The notes under the pieces: generated by a model
The model's database searches: none
Seen by the model: only the letters and a program-made list of their open reading frames with translations
What the model was told of the DNA's origin: nothing
From: Prosthecobacter sp.
GTDB taxonomy: Bacteria; Verrucomicrobiota; Verrucomicrobiia; Verrucomicrobiales; Verrucomicrobiaceae
DNA length: 40,499 nucleotides
Assembly: GCA_021733925.1 (NCBI GenBank)
Contig: JAIPJY010000060.1
Location: forward strand, 1-40,499
Direction: 5' to 3'
Program-made: the position numbers and the translations under genes
In this document: piece after piece, positions 1 to 12,200 of the stretch
Layout of the letters: each line of letters starts with the position of its first letter
Numbering within the stretch: the stretch's first letter is position 1

Positions 1-3000
1 TCGCTGTTGGCGTCCGTCACTGCCCACGTAACCGTGCGGCTGCCAGCAGTCGCCGTCGGGTCGTCGCTAGTGCTTTGGTAAGTCACCCTGCGGAATGCTG
101 CTTGATAGTTGGCCAGTGTCGCTGTTCCCGTCAGTGTCAGAACACCTGCACTGTAGGTGCCGGAAATCCCATTCAGCGTCGTCACCGCCAGCAAGTCTCC
201 CGTGGTGAGTCCAGCTGAAATCGTCGCCGTCGCCCCAGCAATCTGCGTGTCGTCAGCATCGTTCACCGTGATCGTGCCATCTATCGCTGTCGCGGCAGCG
301 TTTTCTGCATAGGCAAGGGTTGCTCCCGCCGTCACGACCGGCTTGTCATTGCTTGGCGTGATGGTGATGGTCGAATTGACGCCCACACTCGTTTGTGCCC
401 CGGCAAGGTCGCTGTTGGCGTCCGTCACTGCCCACGTCACCGTGCGATTAACAGCCGTCACCGTCGGGTCCTCACTCGTGCTTTGGTAAGTCACCCTGCG
501 GAATGCTGCCTGATAGTTGGCCAGTGTCGCTGTTCCGCTCAGTGTCAGAGCCCCTGTTCCGGCATTGTATGTGCCGGAAATCCCATTCAGCGTTGTCACC
601 GCCAGCAAGTCTCCCGTAGTTAATCCAGCAGAAATCGTCGCCGTGGCCCCAGCAATCTGCGTGTCGTCAGCATCGTTGACTGTCATCGTGCCATCAATCG
701 CTGTAGCCGCGTCATTTTCTGCATAGGCTAGGGTTGCTCCCGCCGTCACGACCGGCTTGTCATTGGTTGGCGTGATGTTGATGGTTTTTGTCGTCGTCCC
801 TGTTGCTGCGCCCACGCTATCCGAGTTTGCATCCGTTAAACTGTAGGTCAGCACACGCGTCAGCTTCGTCGCATTGTCCGTCGGATCCTCGCTTGCTGTC
901 ACATAGGTCAGGCTGCGCAGCACCGTCTGGTAATTCGCCAGCGTGTCCGTTCCGCTCAAAGTCATCACGCCAGTTGCAGCATTGTAGCTGCTAGTAATAT
1001 TGATCGAGTCGGCAATGGCCAGCGTATCTCCTGAAAGGAACCCCGTCGTAATACTCACACTGCCACCAGCAATCTGGGTATCGTCCAAATCGGTAACCGT
1101 CGTGGTGCCGTCCACCGTCAGAGCGAGGCCATTTTCCGAGTAACTGGCAGCCCCCGTCACCACGATCACAGGGAGATCGTTCACGGCTGTCAGGTTGATG
1201 GTGCCGGTTAGCGTATCGGTCAGCGCCGTCGTGGTGGAAGTTGCATCCTTGGTATTCGCACCATCGTTGAAGGTGACGGTGACAACACGGCTTGGATCGG
1301 TGTTGTTAACCGTCGGGTCGTCACTCGTGGATCCATAACGTAAAGCGTTGAGCAGTGCACCAACCGCCGTCGGCGTGGCGGCAGCGCTGGTAAAGGTAAT
1401 CACCAAATCAGATGCAGTGCCGCCTGAAGTCGTGGCAAAACTAACGTTCGCATATGTAATAGTATTGCCTGAAACACCAATCTGCCCAGCCGCAGTCCCA
1501 ATATTCGCAACAGACAAGAGATCTCCAGTGGCATAGCCATCCAGGGCCACTCTTAGACTCCCGACATAAGTCGAATCAGGTCGGAAACTTGCTGGTTGGT
1601 CAGGATCGGAAGTTGTGGCACTGCTTACGAACGCCGCTGCCGTCCCCTGCTCCGTGTAAGCCAGGCCAACCGTGCCAGTGATGTCGGGCACATCATTGTC
1701 CAGCTTGATGGTAACACCGATGGTCGCAGGTTGCGTGGTGCTGCCGTCATTGTCATTGAGCGTAAGGGTCAGCGTGCGCGTTAGCGTTGGGTTGTTGGAG
1801 CTGTTGGCAAAGGTCAGGTTTTCAATCACGAGCTCTGCCATTCTTGCGGTGGCAGCTGCATTAAATGAAACCACGAAATTAGTGCCATTGCCGCCGGCAG
1901 CCGTGCCGACGACTACCCAATTGCTGCCATCATGTATTTCAACATTGGCACCCGTAAGCCGCACATTATCCAAAACCGCGCTTGAGCCGAGCGGCAATGA
2001 AACCAAATCTTGTGCGGCAACCAATCCGCTAACCGTGAGCGTTCCACCGTTGTAATCGGGGCTGTCGATATCGGTGACCGAGACCGTAGTGTCGAGTGCC
2101 GCAGCAGCGGCGTTAAGCGCGTTCTCAAAGTAACTCGCAGCGACCAAACCGGCGATCACCGGCTGATCATTGACTGGGTTCACATTGATGGTGGTGGTGA
2201 CAGGGGTGCTCGAAACCGATCCCACACCACCCAGATTGTTCAGACCAGCATCAGTCACCATGACGGCGAGAGTGCGGTCACCATCTGTTGGATTGTCGGT
2301 AAGGATGTTGTAGGTGACGGCATTCAATAACGTCTGGAAACTAGTCAGTGTCGAGTAAGCTGCAGCGCTTGGCGTAATGGTGAAGACACCAGAAGCATTG
2401 GCATAGCTGACCTTGAAACCGCCTGTTACAACAACGTTGGTGGCACCCGCCGCCAGAGGGAAGGCGGTGCCGCCAATAGTGATCACCTCACTGTTGCCAT
2501 CAAGGACTCCGCCAAGCGTGAATTGCATGGACGAAAAGTTGACGTTGTCTGCGTCCGTCATGGTCGCGCCAGAAGTTATGGCCGCGGTCACATGTGTGGC
2601 GTTTGCCACTTCCGTCCAGGTCACCGCGTGGCTCACACCCGCAGTGGCTCCATTGAGATCTACCACTGGAATGTCATTATCTGGCGTAATCGTCAAGGTG
2701 CCTCCGGCAATGGTATTGGAGTCCAAAGCCGACGGACCACCAGCCAGCGCATTGTTATTACCGTCATTGACCACCAAACTATAACTGCGCGTTAATTTAG
2801 TTTGATTCACGGTTGGGTCGTCCGATGTGCTGCGGAACATCAGGGCATCAATAACATAGCCGATATTGTCCTCAGTCGCGGCGGCATTGAGGGTGAGCGT
2901 CAATGCTTTACCAATTCCTGTATTAGTTGTGTCTCTAGTACCGATAGTGGTCCACGCGCTGCCGTTACTAATCTGAACATTCGTTCCGCTCAGTTGAACG

Positions 3001-3230
3001 GCATTGAGAGAATGCGTGACGCTAGTTGGTAACTCAATCAAATCCCCGGTGATATACTCGGCAAAGGTCACGCGAATATTACCCGCCCCCAGACTGGCTG
3101 ATACAAAATCAATATCGGTCACCGCACTAGCGGAGAATAGATTGACGCCAAGCGTGCCAGACGCAACCCCTGGCGATTCAGCGGACGTGGGATTGAGCGG
3201 CGTTGCTGCAAGCACGGGGGCTTCGTTGAG
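1..3230 (-). repeat. About seven large Ig/cadherin-like beta-sandwich repeats, last ones 408 bp apart
   Basis: The domains follow a pattern YAENxAATAIDGTxTVNDAD, then TISAGLTTGDLLAV, LTLxGTATLANYQAAFR and VTYQSTSDDPT, ending WAVTDANSD. Average length is about 135-165 residues. The two copies nearest the left edge are almost identical as DNA: the same 29-base stretch starts at 1 and at 409, a 408-bp period. Copies further right (toward 3230) are progressively more diverged, which suggests recent expansion at the edge-proximal end. Confidence 0.8.
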
Positions 3231-6200
3231 TTTGACAATCGTCACCACAAAAGCTTTTTCAAAAGTCAGCCCCGTTTGGTCGGTCGTGCGCAGGCGCAGG
3301 TTGTACGTGATTTTCGTCTCATAATCCGCGGAAGGCGTCAGCTTCAGAAGGTTCCCGGCGATCGTGAAGCTGGCATTATCCTCATCACCCGTTCCCGCGA
3401 CGAGAGTGTAAGCGTGAGTATCAGCCACATTGGTGTCAGTGGTGGTTAATGTTCCCACGGTGGCATTTGCCGCGTTGTTTTCATTAATGGTTGCCGTCGA
3501 AAGCGTTATATTCGTCGGATACGCTCTGGCAAAACCGGTCAACGAAATATCGAAAGAGGCTTCATCAAAATCGTTGCTCGAGATGTGCACCGCAGCGGTC
3601 CGCGTGTCTGCCGCCGTAGGTGTATAGGTGACCGTGAAGGTGGTGCTGGCACCAGGAGCCAGCGATGACGCAAGCGGCTGCGTCAGAATGAAATCTCCGC
3701 TATGGGTACCATCTTTGGTCGCCGCTATCCCTGTTAAATTGAGAGTACCACTGTTCGTAATCGTGTAAGTTTTGAGGCTGGTTTCGCCGATGATGAGCGT
3801 TCCGAAATCACTGGCTGTCCCTGCGTCAGTCAATGCAGTTCCAACTGGCTGCTCGACATCAATCTCGGGATCCAGCCGAGTCGGGCCCGAGATGTTGTTT
3901 AATTCATCATATTCCAGCACGGAATTATTGGTATCTAGAAAGGCCCACAAGATGGGCGCTCCACCCAAGTCTATATTCGTGAGGTTAACCGTGATCGTCT
4001 GACCCGCACTGAAATTCAGTGTTTGCACAGGGCCGACAGGGCCGCCGCCGGCATAGGGATCACCATTATAGAGGCGCAATAGAACATTGTTGTAAGCGCG
4101 GCCTGATGCAGGGTCATTCGTGACTTGAATACTTACATCAGATGTCGTTCTGCGCACTGTATTCGTAAAGGCTACCGAATCAATGCGCAGGTCCGCATCA
4201 CCTGCTTGAATATCGATGTATGAGATATTAGAACTCGTCTTACCATTAGCTGTCACTCTCAAGCCAATGCTGCCTATGTAAGGTGTGTTGTAAGTAACCG
4301 TCGTTACAGCAAGGGTGGGGTCTCCATAAGCTAAATCTGCTGCGCCTCCATAGATTCCATCACCGTTGAAATCCCAACTGTAGCTTACGATTGTATCTCC
4401 ATCAGGGTCATATGAATCAGTTCCGGTTAGGGTGATAGGCCTGCCTACCTTGCCGGCATAGCCGTCGTAACCTCCTATAGGCTTTGCAACCGCTATCGGG
4501 GCCACGTCTAGGCTGGTAACCGTTACCGAAGTGGTAGTCGTGCTGGTTGCGGCAGGCGTCTTGTTGTCCTTAACCCTGAGTGTGATGGTATAGGTGCCTA
4601 CTGCTGTATAGCCCGGGTTGGTGGCCAAAGCACCCGAGGCATCTGGACTTGCCCAGTTAACGCCATCACTCGCATTCCAGTCCCATAGATATTCTGCAAT
4701 CGCGCTGTCAGCATCCAAATGATAGGATCCGGTGCCATCCACCCTGAAAGATCTGCCTGCTGGCTTATTCGTCTGGTCGGTGATGGGTGCAATAACAGCC
4801 ACAGGCACCGCTCGAGTAACGGCATCGGAAAGAATGAGGATCGCTGTGGCCGTGTCCATGTCTGTCGAACGTCCATACTCCGCAGGAGAAATGCTACTCG
4901 TCCAAGAGCCATCGGCCAATTGTCCAAACATATTGGATTGAGTTCTCTGCCCCGACCCAATGGGGCCGCCCTGTGAGTCTAACTGGGCAGCTTCACCCAG
5001 AAGCCAGCCGTTGAGATCCTTCTTCCAGTCACGGGTGCCTGTTGATGGAGTGACCAGGGTGGTGACTCCTTGCAAGCTAAGCCCCTTCTTGATGCCATAC
5101 ATGGCATACCATTGGCCAAACCAGCCAGCATTAGTGCCACCCCAATCGCCACCAGCCGTCCAATACTTGGCAATGTAATTTCTATAAGAGGTCGCATCCG
5201 CATTCACATCCACATAATTGCTGCCAAATGAGAGAGCCGCCAGAGCGCCCCCAGTTTTTGCCAGATTGTTCCAGGAGGCTGAGCTATCATAACCAATCCC
5301 ACCTTCTGTGCCTTTAAGGTGGTTGAATCCATAGGCAAAGTCATCAAGCGCCCACTGTGGGAAACTGATCCCCAAGCGGTCCCGAGCCGCACCCGCAGCA
5401 AGAGCAGGCCACTGCTGCGCCGAGCCATCATAGCGAGGTTGTGATTGCCCGGTCGTTACATATTCATACGCACCACGCACGCCTCCATCTCCCATTGACC
5501 ATAGAAGCTGGTCGGTGCAGTCCTGAACAAAGGAATACATGGTCTGAAGATCTTTGCGCGCCCCATAGGGCACCAGAAGCGCCTTTGCCTGAGCTTCGTT
5601 ACGCAGACTCAGAGCCACAGCCATCGATGCAATACCATCCGCATATGTTCTGCCAATGAATATAATACCTTTGCCATTAGCATTGGAGTCGGAGACCTGA
5701 ACGGCAATCCCATTGCTGTGGTTGCTGATGTTTCGAGTGCTGGCAAGACCCAATAAAGTATTCCTGACTCGATAAGTCAGTGGCGCGTAAATTTCCTCAA
5801 CGGCATCCTCATCCGGCAAGTGATCATGATCAGCGAACGCTGCCAAAGCCAGACCCGTCGTGCCCACGGTATGCTCGTCCGTAAGTCCCCTTGTGCTCCA
5901 ATTATAGTAGACCCTATCGGCATCGATCACTGTCGGGCTTAGATAAAAATAAACCAGACCCTTTTCCATGGCTAAATGCACCCGGTCTGCGAATGAACTC
6001 ACTGAAAGCACGCGGATCACGCCAGAGCGGGTACACACGGAGCCATTGGCATCCGTTATTTTCAGCGTGTAAGTCTTCGATCCCGCCGAGGTGTAGGACT
6101 TGGTGGTCTTGATGTAGTCGGTGTTAGTCACCGAGCCGGTGGCGGAAGTCCCGTCGCCAAAATCAAATTGATAAGTGTAAGGTGCCACGCCACCCCAAGT

Positions 6201-9200
6201 TTTACCCCAAACATCTCGGGCAGTTCCCGTGATCGCTTTACCATAAGCCTGCCCCTGGGTGTAACTGGGCATGACACTCACTTTATAGATCTGCTGGCTG
6301 CCGGTCGTGTAGGTTCCCAGGCTGTTGGTCGCAACAATTCGCCAGTAATAGGTGCTAGTCGCGGTCAAACCCGTGATTGGAGCTTCGATTTCAACGAGGC
6401 TGGTCCCGAGCCCAATGTTGTATGGGCCTGCCGTGAGCACATCGCTGGAAAATGTGGGACTCGTCGAGTATTCGAAGGTTATCGATGCGCTGTTTCCCGA
6501 AGGGTTGATGTCCGCAACGAGGCTCGCTTTTGTCATGCTCGTGCTATCACTGTGCATGTTCTGGATCACAATGGAAGGAGTGTCTGCCGGATCATCAACG
6601 ACCGTGATGGTCATGTCTTGACTATCAGTCAGCGCGGGTGTCCCGGCATCACTGACCCGCACATTCACCAGGTAAGTATTGTTTCCCCCAATGTCTTTGG
6701 GAAGTCCCTGACTTGCCGTGAAATTGAAACTCAAGGCGCCCGTGTTAGCGTCGATCGTAAACTGGTCCGCATCCTGCCCACCCGTGATGCTATAGGTTAG
6801 CGCCTGACCCACATCAGGATCGGTGCTGACCACGGTCGTTGCCAGAGAGGTACCTTCCACCACATTGAACACGGCTGTCGCTCCCCCGCCGTTGCTGGTA
6901 ATGACGGGAGTCTCATTCACATTCGTGACCGTCACACTGATGGCCTGCGTGTCATCGTAGGCGGCAGGCGTTGTCCCGTTGTCCAGCACCCTGACGGTGA
7001 CTTCAAACACATTGTTCGCATCCGCATCCTGAATCAGATCGAAGTCTGGCGCCGCAATAAAGGCCAGAACGCCGCTGCTGGAGTTGATGCTAAATTTAGC
7101 CGAATCCGCGCCGCCACTGATGCTGAAGGTCTTGGTCGAAGACGCATCCACATCTGCCGAGGTGACCGTGGTCACCGCCGTGGTATTCTCGGCGATGCTG
7201 ACGGCCGCTGTGTCTCCGCCACCATTGCTGGTGATGACCGGGGCTTCATTCACATTGGTCACCGTCACGGCGATGGACTGCGTTCTTGTGCCTGCGGGAG
7301 TACCGTTATCGGTGGCGGTCACGACCAGGTCGTAAACGTTGTTGGCTCCCGAATCGAGCTTGCTCTCAAAGTTTGGCGCTGAAACGAACGTCAGCACGCC
7401 ACTGATGGAGTCAATCGCAAAGCGCGCTGCATCCACACCACCACTGATGCTGTAGGCCAAGCTTTGTGTAGGCAGGTCACCACCATCATTCGCCACGACC
7501 GTCGTCACCGCCGTGGTATTTTCGGCCACGTTGATGGCGGCGGACGCGCCGCCACCATTGCTGGTGATCACCGGCGCATCGTTCGCGTCTGTCACGGTGA
7601 CGCTAAGGGCCTGCGTATCATCCAGAACCGGGCTGCCGTTATCGACAATTCTTACAGTCACCTCATAAACGTTGTCCAACCCCACATCTGCCGGCACTTC
7701 ATAATTCGGTGCTGTCGTGAAAGTGAGGACCCCTGTGCCAGCAACGATGCTAAACTTGGTCGAATCGGCACCGCCGCTGATACTGAAGGTCTTGGTTGAA
7801 GACGCATCCACATCGGTCGAGGTGACCGTGGTCACTGCCGTGGCATTCTCGGCGAGGCTGATGGATCCCGTCGCTCCGCCACCGTTGCTGGTGATGATCG
7901 GTGCCTCATTCACATTGGTCACAGTGACTGCAATGGTCTGCGTTTTGGTGCCCACGGGACTGCCATCATCCGTGGCCGTCACGATCAAGTCGTAAACGTT
8001 ATTCGCTCCCACATCGAGCTTAGTCTCAAAGTCAGGCGCTGTGTTGAAGCTAAGCACCCCTGTTGCGGCAACGATGCTAAATTTAGCCGCATCCGCACCC
8101 CCAGTGATGCTGTAGGTGATGCCTTGAGCGGGCAGGTCCGCATCCGTGGCGACCACTGTTGTCACTGCCGTGCTGTTCTCGGCCACACTGATGGCCGCTG
8201 TCGCTCCGCCACCATTGCTGGTGATGACCGGCAAATCATTCACGTCTGTCACCGTGACGCTGAGCGCCTGCGTGTCATTCAGGACTGGGCTGCCATTATC
8301 GACAATTCTCACAGTCACCTCGTAAACATTATCCAATCCCACATCCGTAGGCAGTTCATAATTCGGTGCTGTGGCAAAAGTCAGCACGCCAGTCGCAGCG
8401 ACGATGCTAAACTTGGCCGAATCGGCACCGCCGCTGATGCTGTAGGTCTTGGTCTGACCCGCATCCAAATCATTCGCGGTGACCGTGGTCACCGCCGTGG
8501 TATTTTCGGCGACATTGATCGACGCCGCCGCGCCACCGCCGTTGCTGGTGATGACCGGAGCTTCATTCACATTGGTCACGGTGACTGCAATGCTCTGATT
8601 TTTGGTGCCTACGGGACTGCCATCATCGGTGGCCGTCACGATCAGGTCGTAAACGTTGTTGGCTCCTGAATCGAGCTTGGTCTCAAAGTCAGGCGCTGAA
8701 GCAAAGGTCAGCACGCCACTGGTTGGGTCAATGGCAAACAGCGCTGCATCCACGCCACCACTGATGCTGTAGGTGATGCCTTGGGCGGGCAGGTCCACAT
8801 CCGTGGCGACCACCGTCGTCACCGACGTGCTGTTCTCGGCCACACTGATGGCCGCTGTCGCTCCGCCACCATTGCTGGTGATCACCGGCACCTCATTCAC
8901 ATCGGTCACCGTGACGCTGAGCGCCTGCGTGTCATCCAGTACTGGGCTGCCGTTATCGACAATTCTCACCGTCACCTCGTAAACATTATCCAATCCCCCA
9001 TCCGTCGGCACTTCATAATTCGGTGCGGTGGTGAAAGTGAGGACACCTGTGGCAGCGACGATGCTAAACTTGGCCGAATCGGCACCGCCGCTGATGCTGT
9101 AAGTCTTGGTCTGACCCGCATCCACTTCTGTCGCTGCGACCGTGGTCACGGCCGTGGAATTTTCGGCGACATTGATGGACGCTGTTGCTCCACCGCCGTT

Positions 9201-12200
9201 GCTGGTGATGACGGGTGCTTCATTCACATTGGTCACCGTCACGGCAATGGACTGCGTTTGGGTGCCTACAGGAATTCCGTCATCGGTGGCGGTCACGATC
9301 AGGTCGTAAACGTTGTTACCTCCCGCATCTGTTGGCACTTCAAAGTCAGGCGCTGTGGCAAAGGTCAGCACCCCTGAGGCAGGATCGATGCTGAATTTGG
9401 CCGAATCCGCACCCCCAGTGATGCTGTAGGTGATGCCTTGGGCGGGCAGATCCACATCCGTGGCAACCACCGTCGTCACGGCCGTGCTGTTCTCAGCCAC
9501 ACTGATGGTGGCTGACGCTCCGCCACCGTTGCTGGTGATGACCGGCGACGTCGTGCCTGTTCCCGTGACGGCCAAGTCAAAGGAGGCCTCATCTGGATCG
9601 CTGCTGGAAATGGACATGACGGCGGAAGCCACCACGCTCTCCACCGGACTGAAGGAGACCGTGAATGTCGTGCTATCACCTGCGGCCAAGCTCAGAGTAG
9701 CCGGTGCGGTGGTGACACTGAAAAGACCAGCGTTGCTGCCAGTGAAACTGATCCCATAGAGCGTCAGGGTGACTAAACCCTCGTTTTTGATGGTGTAGGT
9801 TCTGGTGGCCGTCGTTCCTGCAGCCACCGAGCCATAGCTCAGGGCAGAAGGCTGACCATCTGCCAGAGCAGGGTCCCCCGTTGTGGCACCATTATAAATG
9901 GAGATTTCCGCCACTTGCAGCGCACTGCCGGTGTCCTGACTGCCGTTTGCCACCAAGCTTGTGCCAGCACTTCCGCTATCATTGCTGTCCTGAACCCAAT
10001 AAAAGGACGACAAGACCGTGCTCGTGGGGTCCACATAACCGCTGGCATCATAAATGGCCATTTTACCATTCTTGAGTTCATAGGCCGTGTCTCCTGCAGG
10101 CGCCGTGGTTGTCAGCGTTGCGGAGTAATCCCCGGGAGTCAGAGTGAGTTCCTCGAACGCAAACACTTCTTGGGTGGTGAGAGAAGTATCGACTTGAAGG
10201 CTGGTCAAGGTGGCTTCGCGCAGAACCGTGTTGCCGGCCTGATCGCCACCGAGTCCGCTGTAGAGTCTAAACGTCATGTCAGCTGTGGCGTTGACTCCTT
10301 TACTGAGGCCAAACAGAGCCCGATCAATCTTGACCACGCCACCCGCACTCGCTGTCATCCTGAAATTCCATGTCCTGCCGGAGCCGGCATCGACGGGGTC
10401 GTTGGTGCCCGTGTGATCGATCGCTAAAAGCGCGTTGGCCTCGTTCACATTGGTGACGGTGACCGTGAGCGTTTGGCTGTCTGATAAATTGCCGGTGCCG
10501 TTATCAGTCACGGTCACGATCAATTCATAGACATTGTTCAAATCCCCGTCAGCGGGGTTTTCATAATCTGGCACACTGCGGAAGGTCAGCACGCCGGTGC
10601 TGGAGTTGATTCTAAATCGTGCCGAATCCGCACCACCACTGAGGCTGTAGGTCATCGTCTGACCTGCGTCTGCATCCGTCGCCGTCACTGCCGTCACGGC
10701 CGTGGTATTCTCGGCGACACTGATCGCCGCTGAGGCTCCGCCACCGTTGCTGGTGATCACCGGCGCTTGGTTCGTGTAGGTGTAGAGCGTGTTGGCCGCA
10801 TTGGTGCCATACGTGGTGGTGACCTCGACACTGGCCGTGCCAGAGCTGCCAGCAGGTGTGATGGCCGTGATGGTGGTGTCATCGACCACGGTCACCGCCG
10901 TGGCTGCGCTGCCGCCGATGGTCACGCCAGTGGCTCCAGTGAACTTCGTGCCAGTGATCGTCACGCTCGTTCCTCCGAGCGTGGGACCGGTAGCGGGGGA
11001 GACATTCGTCACCGCGGGGGGTGGCCCCATGCCGGTGAAGATGTAAGCTGCCCCGGCATTGAGGGCGCTCTCGTTGGGCGTGCTGTTGATCCCCGTTGTG
11101 CTGCTGTCCTCCGTGTTAGCTCCGACCACTAGCGTTTCGCCCGACAATGCCACGGACATACCGAAACCGTCACCCTCCGAGACTTGGCTGGCCTTGAGGT
11201 AGGCCTGCTGGCTCCACGTCGTCCCGCTCCGCACGAAGACATACGCCGCCCCGGCACCGGAGGTGATCTCGTCGGGCGAGCTGTTCACCCCCGTCGTGCT
11301 GCTGTCCTCAAACTGAGCCCCGACGACCAGCGTGTCTCCCGACAAAGCCACGGAAGCACCGAAACCGTCACCCTCCGAGACTTGGCTCGCCTTGAGGTAG
11401 GCCTGCTGGCTCCAGGTCGTCCCGCTCCGAGCGAAGACATACGCCGCCCCGGCACCGGAGGTGCTCTCATTGGGCGTGCTGTTCACCCCCGTCGTGCTGC
11501 TGTCCTCCTGGTATGCCCCGACCACCAGCGTGTCTCCCGACACCGCCAGCGCGTAACCGAAAGTGTCGCTAGCCGAGACTTGGCTGGCCTTGAGGTAGGC
11601 CTGTTGGCTCCACGTCGTCCCACTCCGCACGAAGACGTAGGCCGCCCCGGCAGCCGAGGCGCTCTCGTTGGGCGTGCTGTTCACCCCCGTCGTGCTGCTG
11701 TCCTCATACAGAGCCCCGACCACCACCGTGTCGCCCGACACCGACGCCGAGTAACCGAACCCATCATCCACCGAGACTTGGCTGGCCTTGAGGTAGGCCT
11801 GCTGACTCCACGTCGTCCCGCTGCGAACGAAGACATACGCCGCCCCGGCACCGGAGGCGCTCTCATTGGGCGTGCTGCCCACCCCCGTCGTGCTGCTGTC
11901 CTCGAAAAAAGACCCGACCACCACCGTGTTGCCCGACACCGACACCGAGTAACCGAACCAATCATTTAACGTGACTTGGCTGGCCTTGAGGTAGGCCTGC
12001 TGGCTCCACGTCGTCCCACTGCGCACGAACACATACGCAGCCCCGGCAGCAGAGGCGCTCTCGTTAGGCGTGCTTCCCACCCCCGTTGTGTTGCTGTCCT
12101 CAAAGGTAGCCCCGACCACCAGCGTGTCTCCCGACAACGCCACCGAATAACCGAATTGGTCCCCCGCCGTAACTTGGCTGGCCTTGAGGTAGGCCTGCTG

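Noticed and set aside
8781-9377. Plus-strand frames rich in GDHRRHRR-like repeats opposite the cadherin array
   Set aside because: They only mirror the repeat structure of the minus-strand gene, which has recognisable cadherin motifs and a signal peptide.
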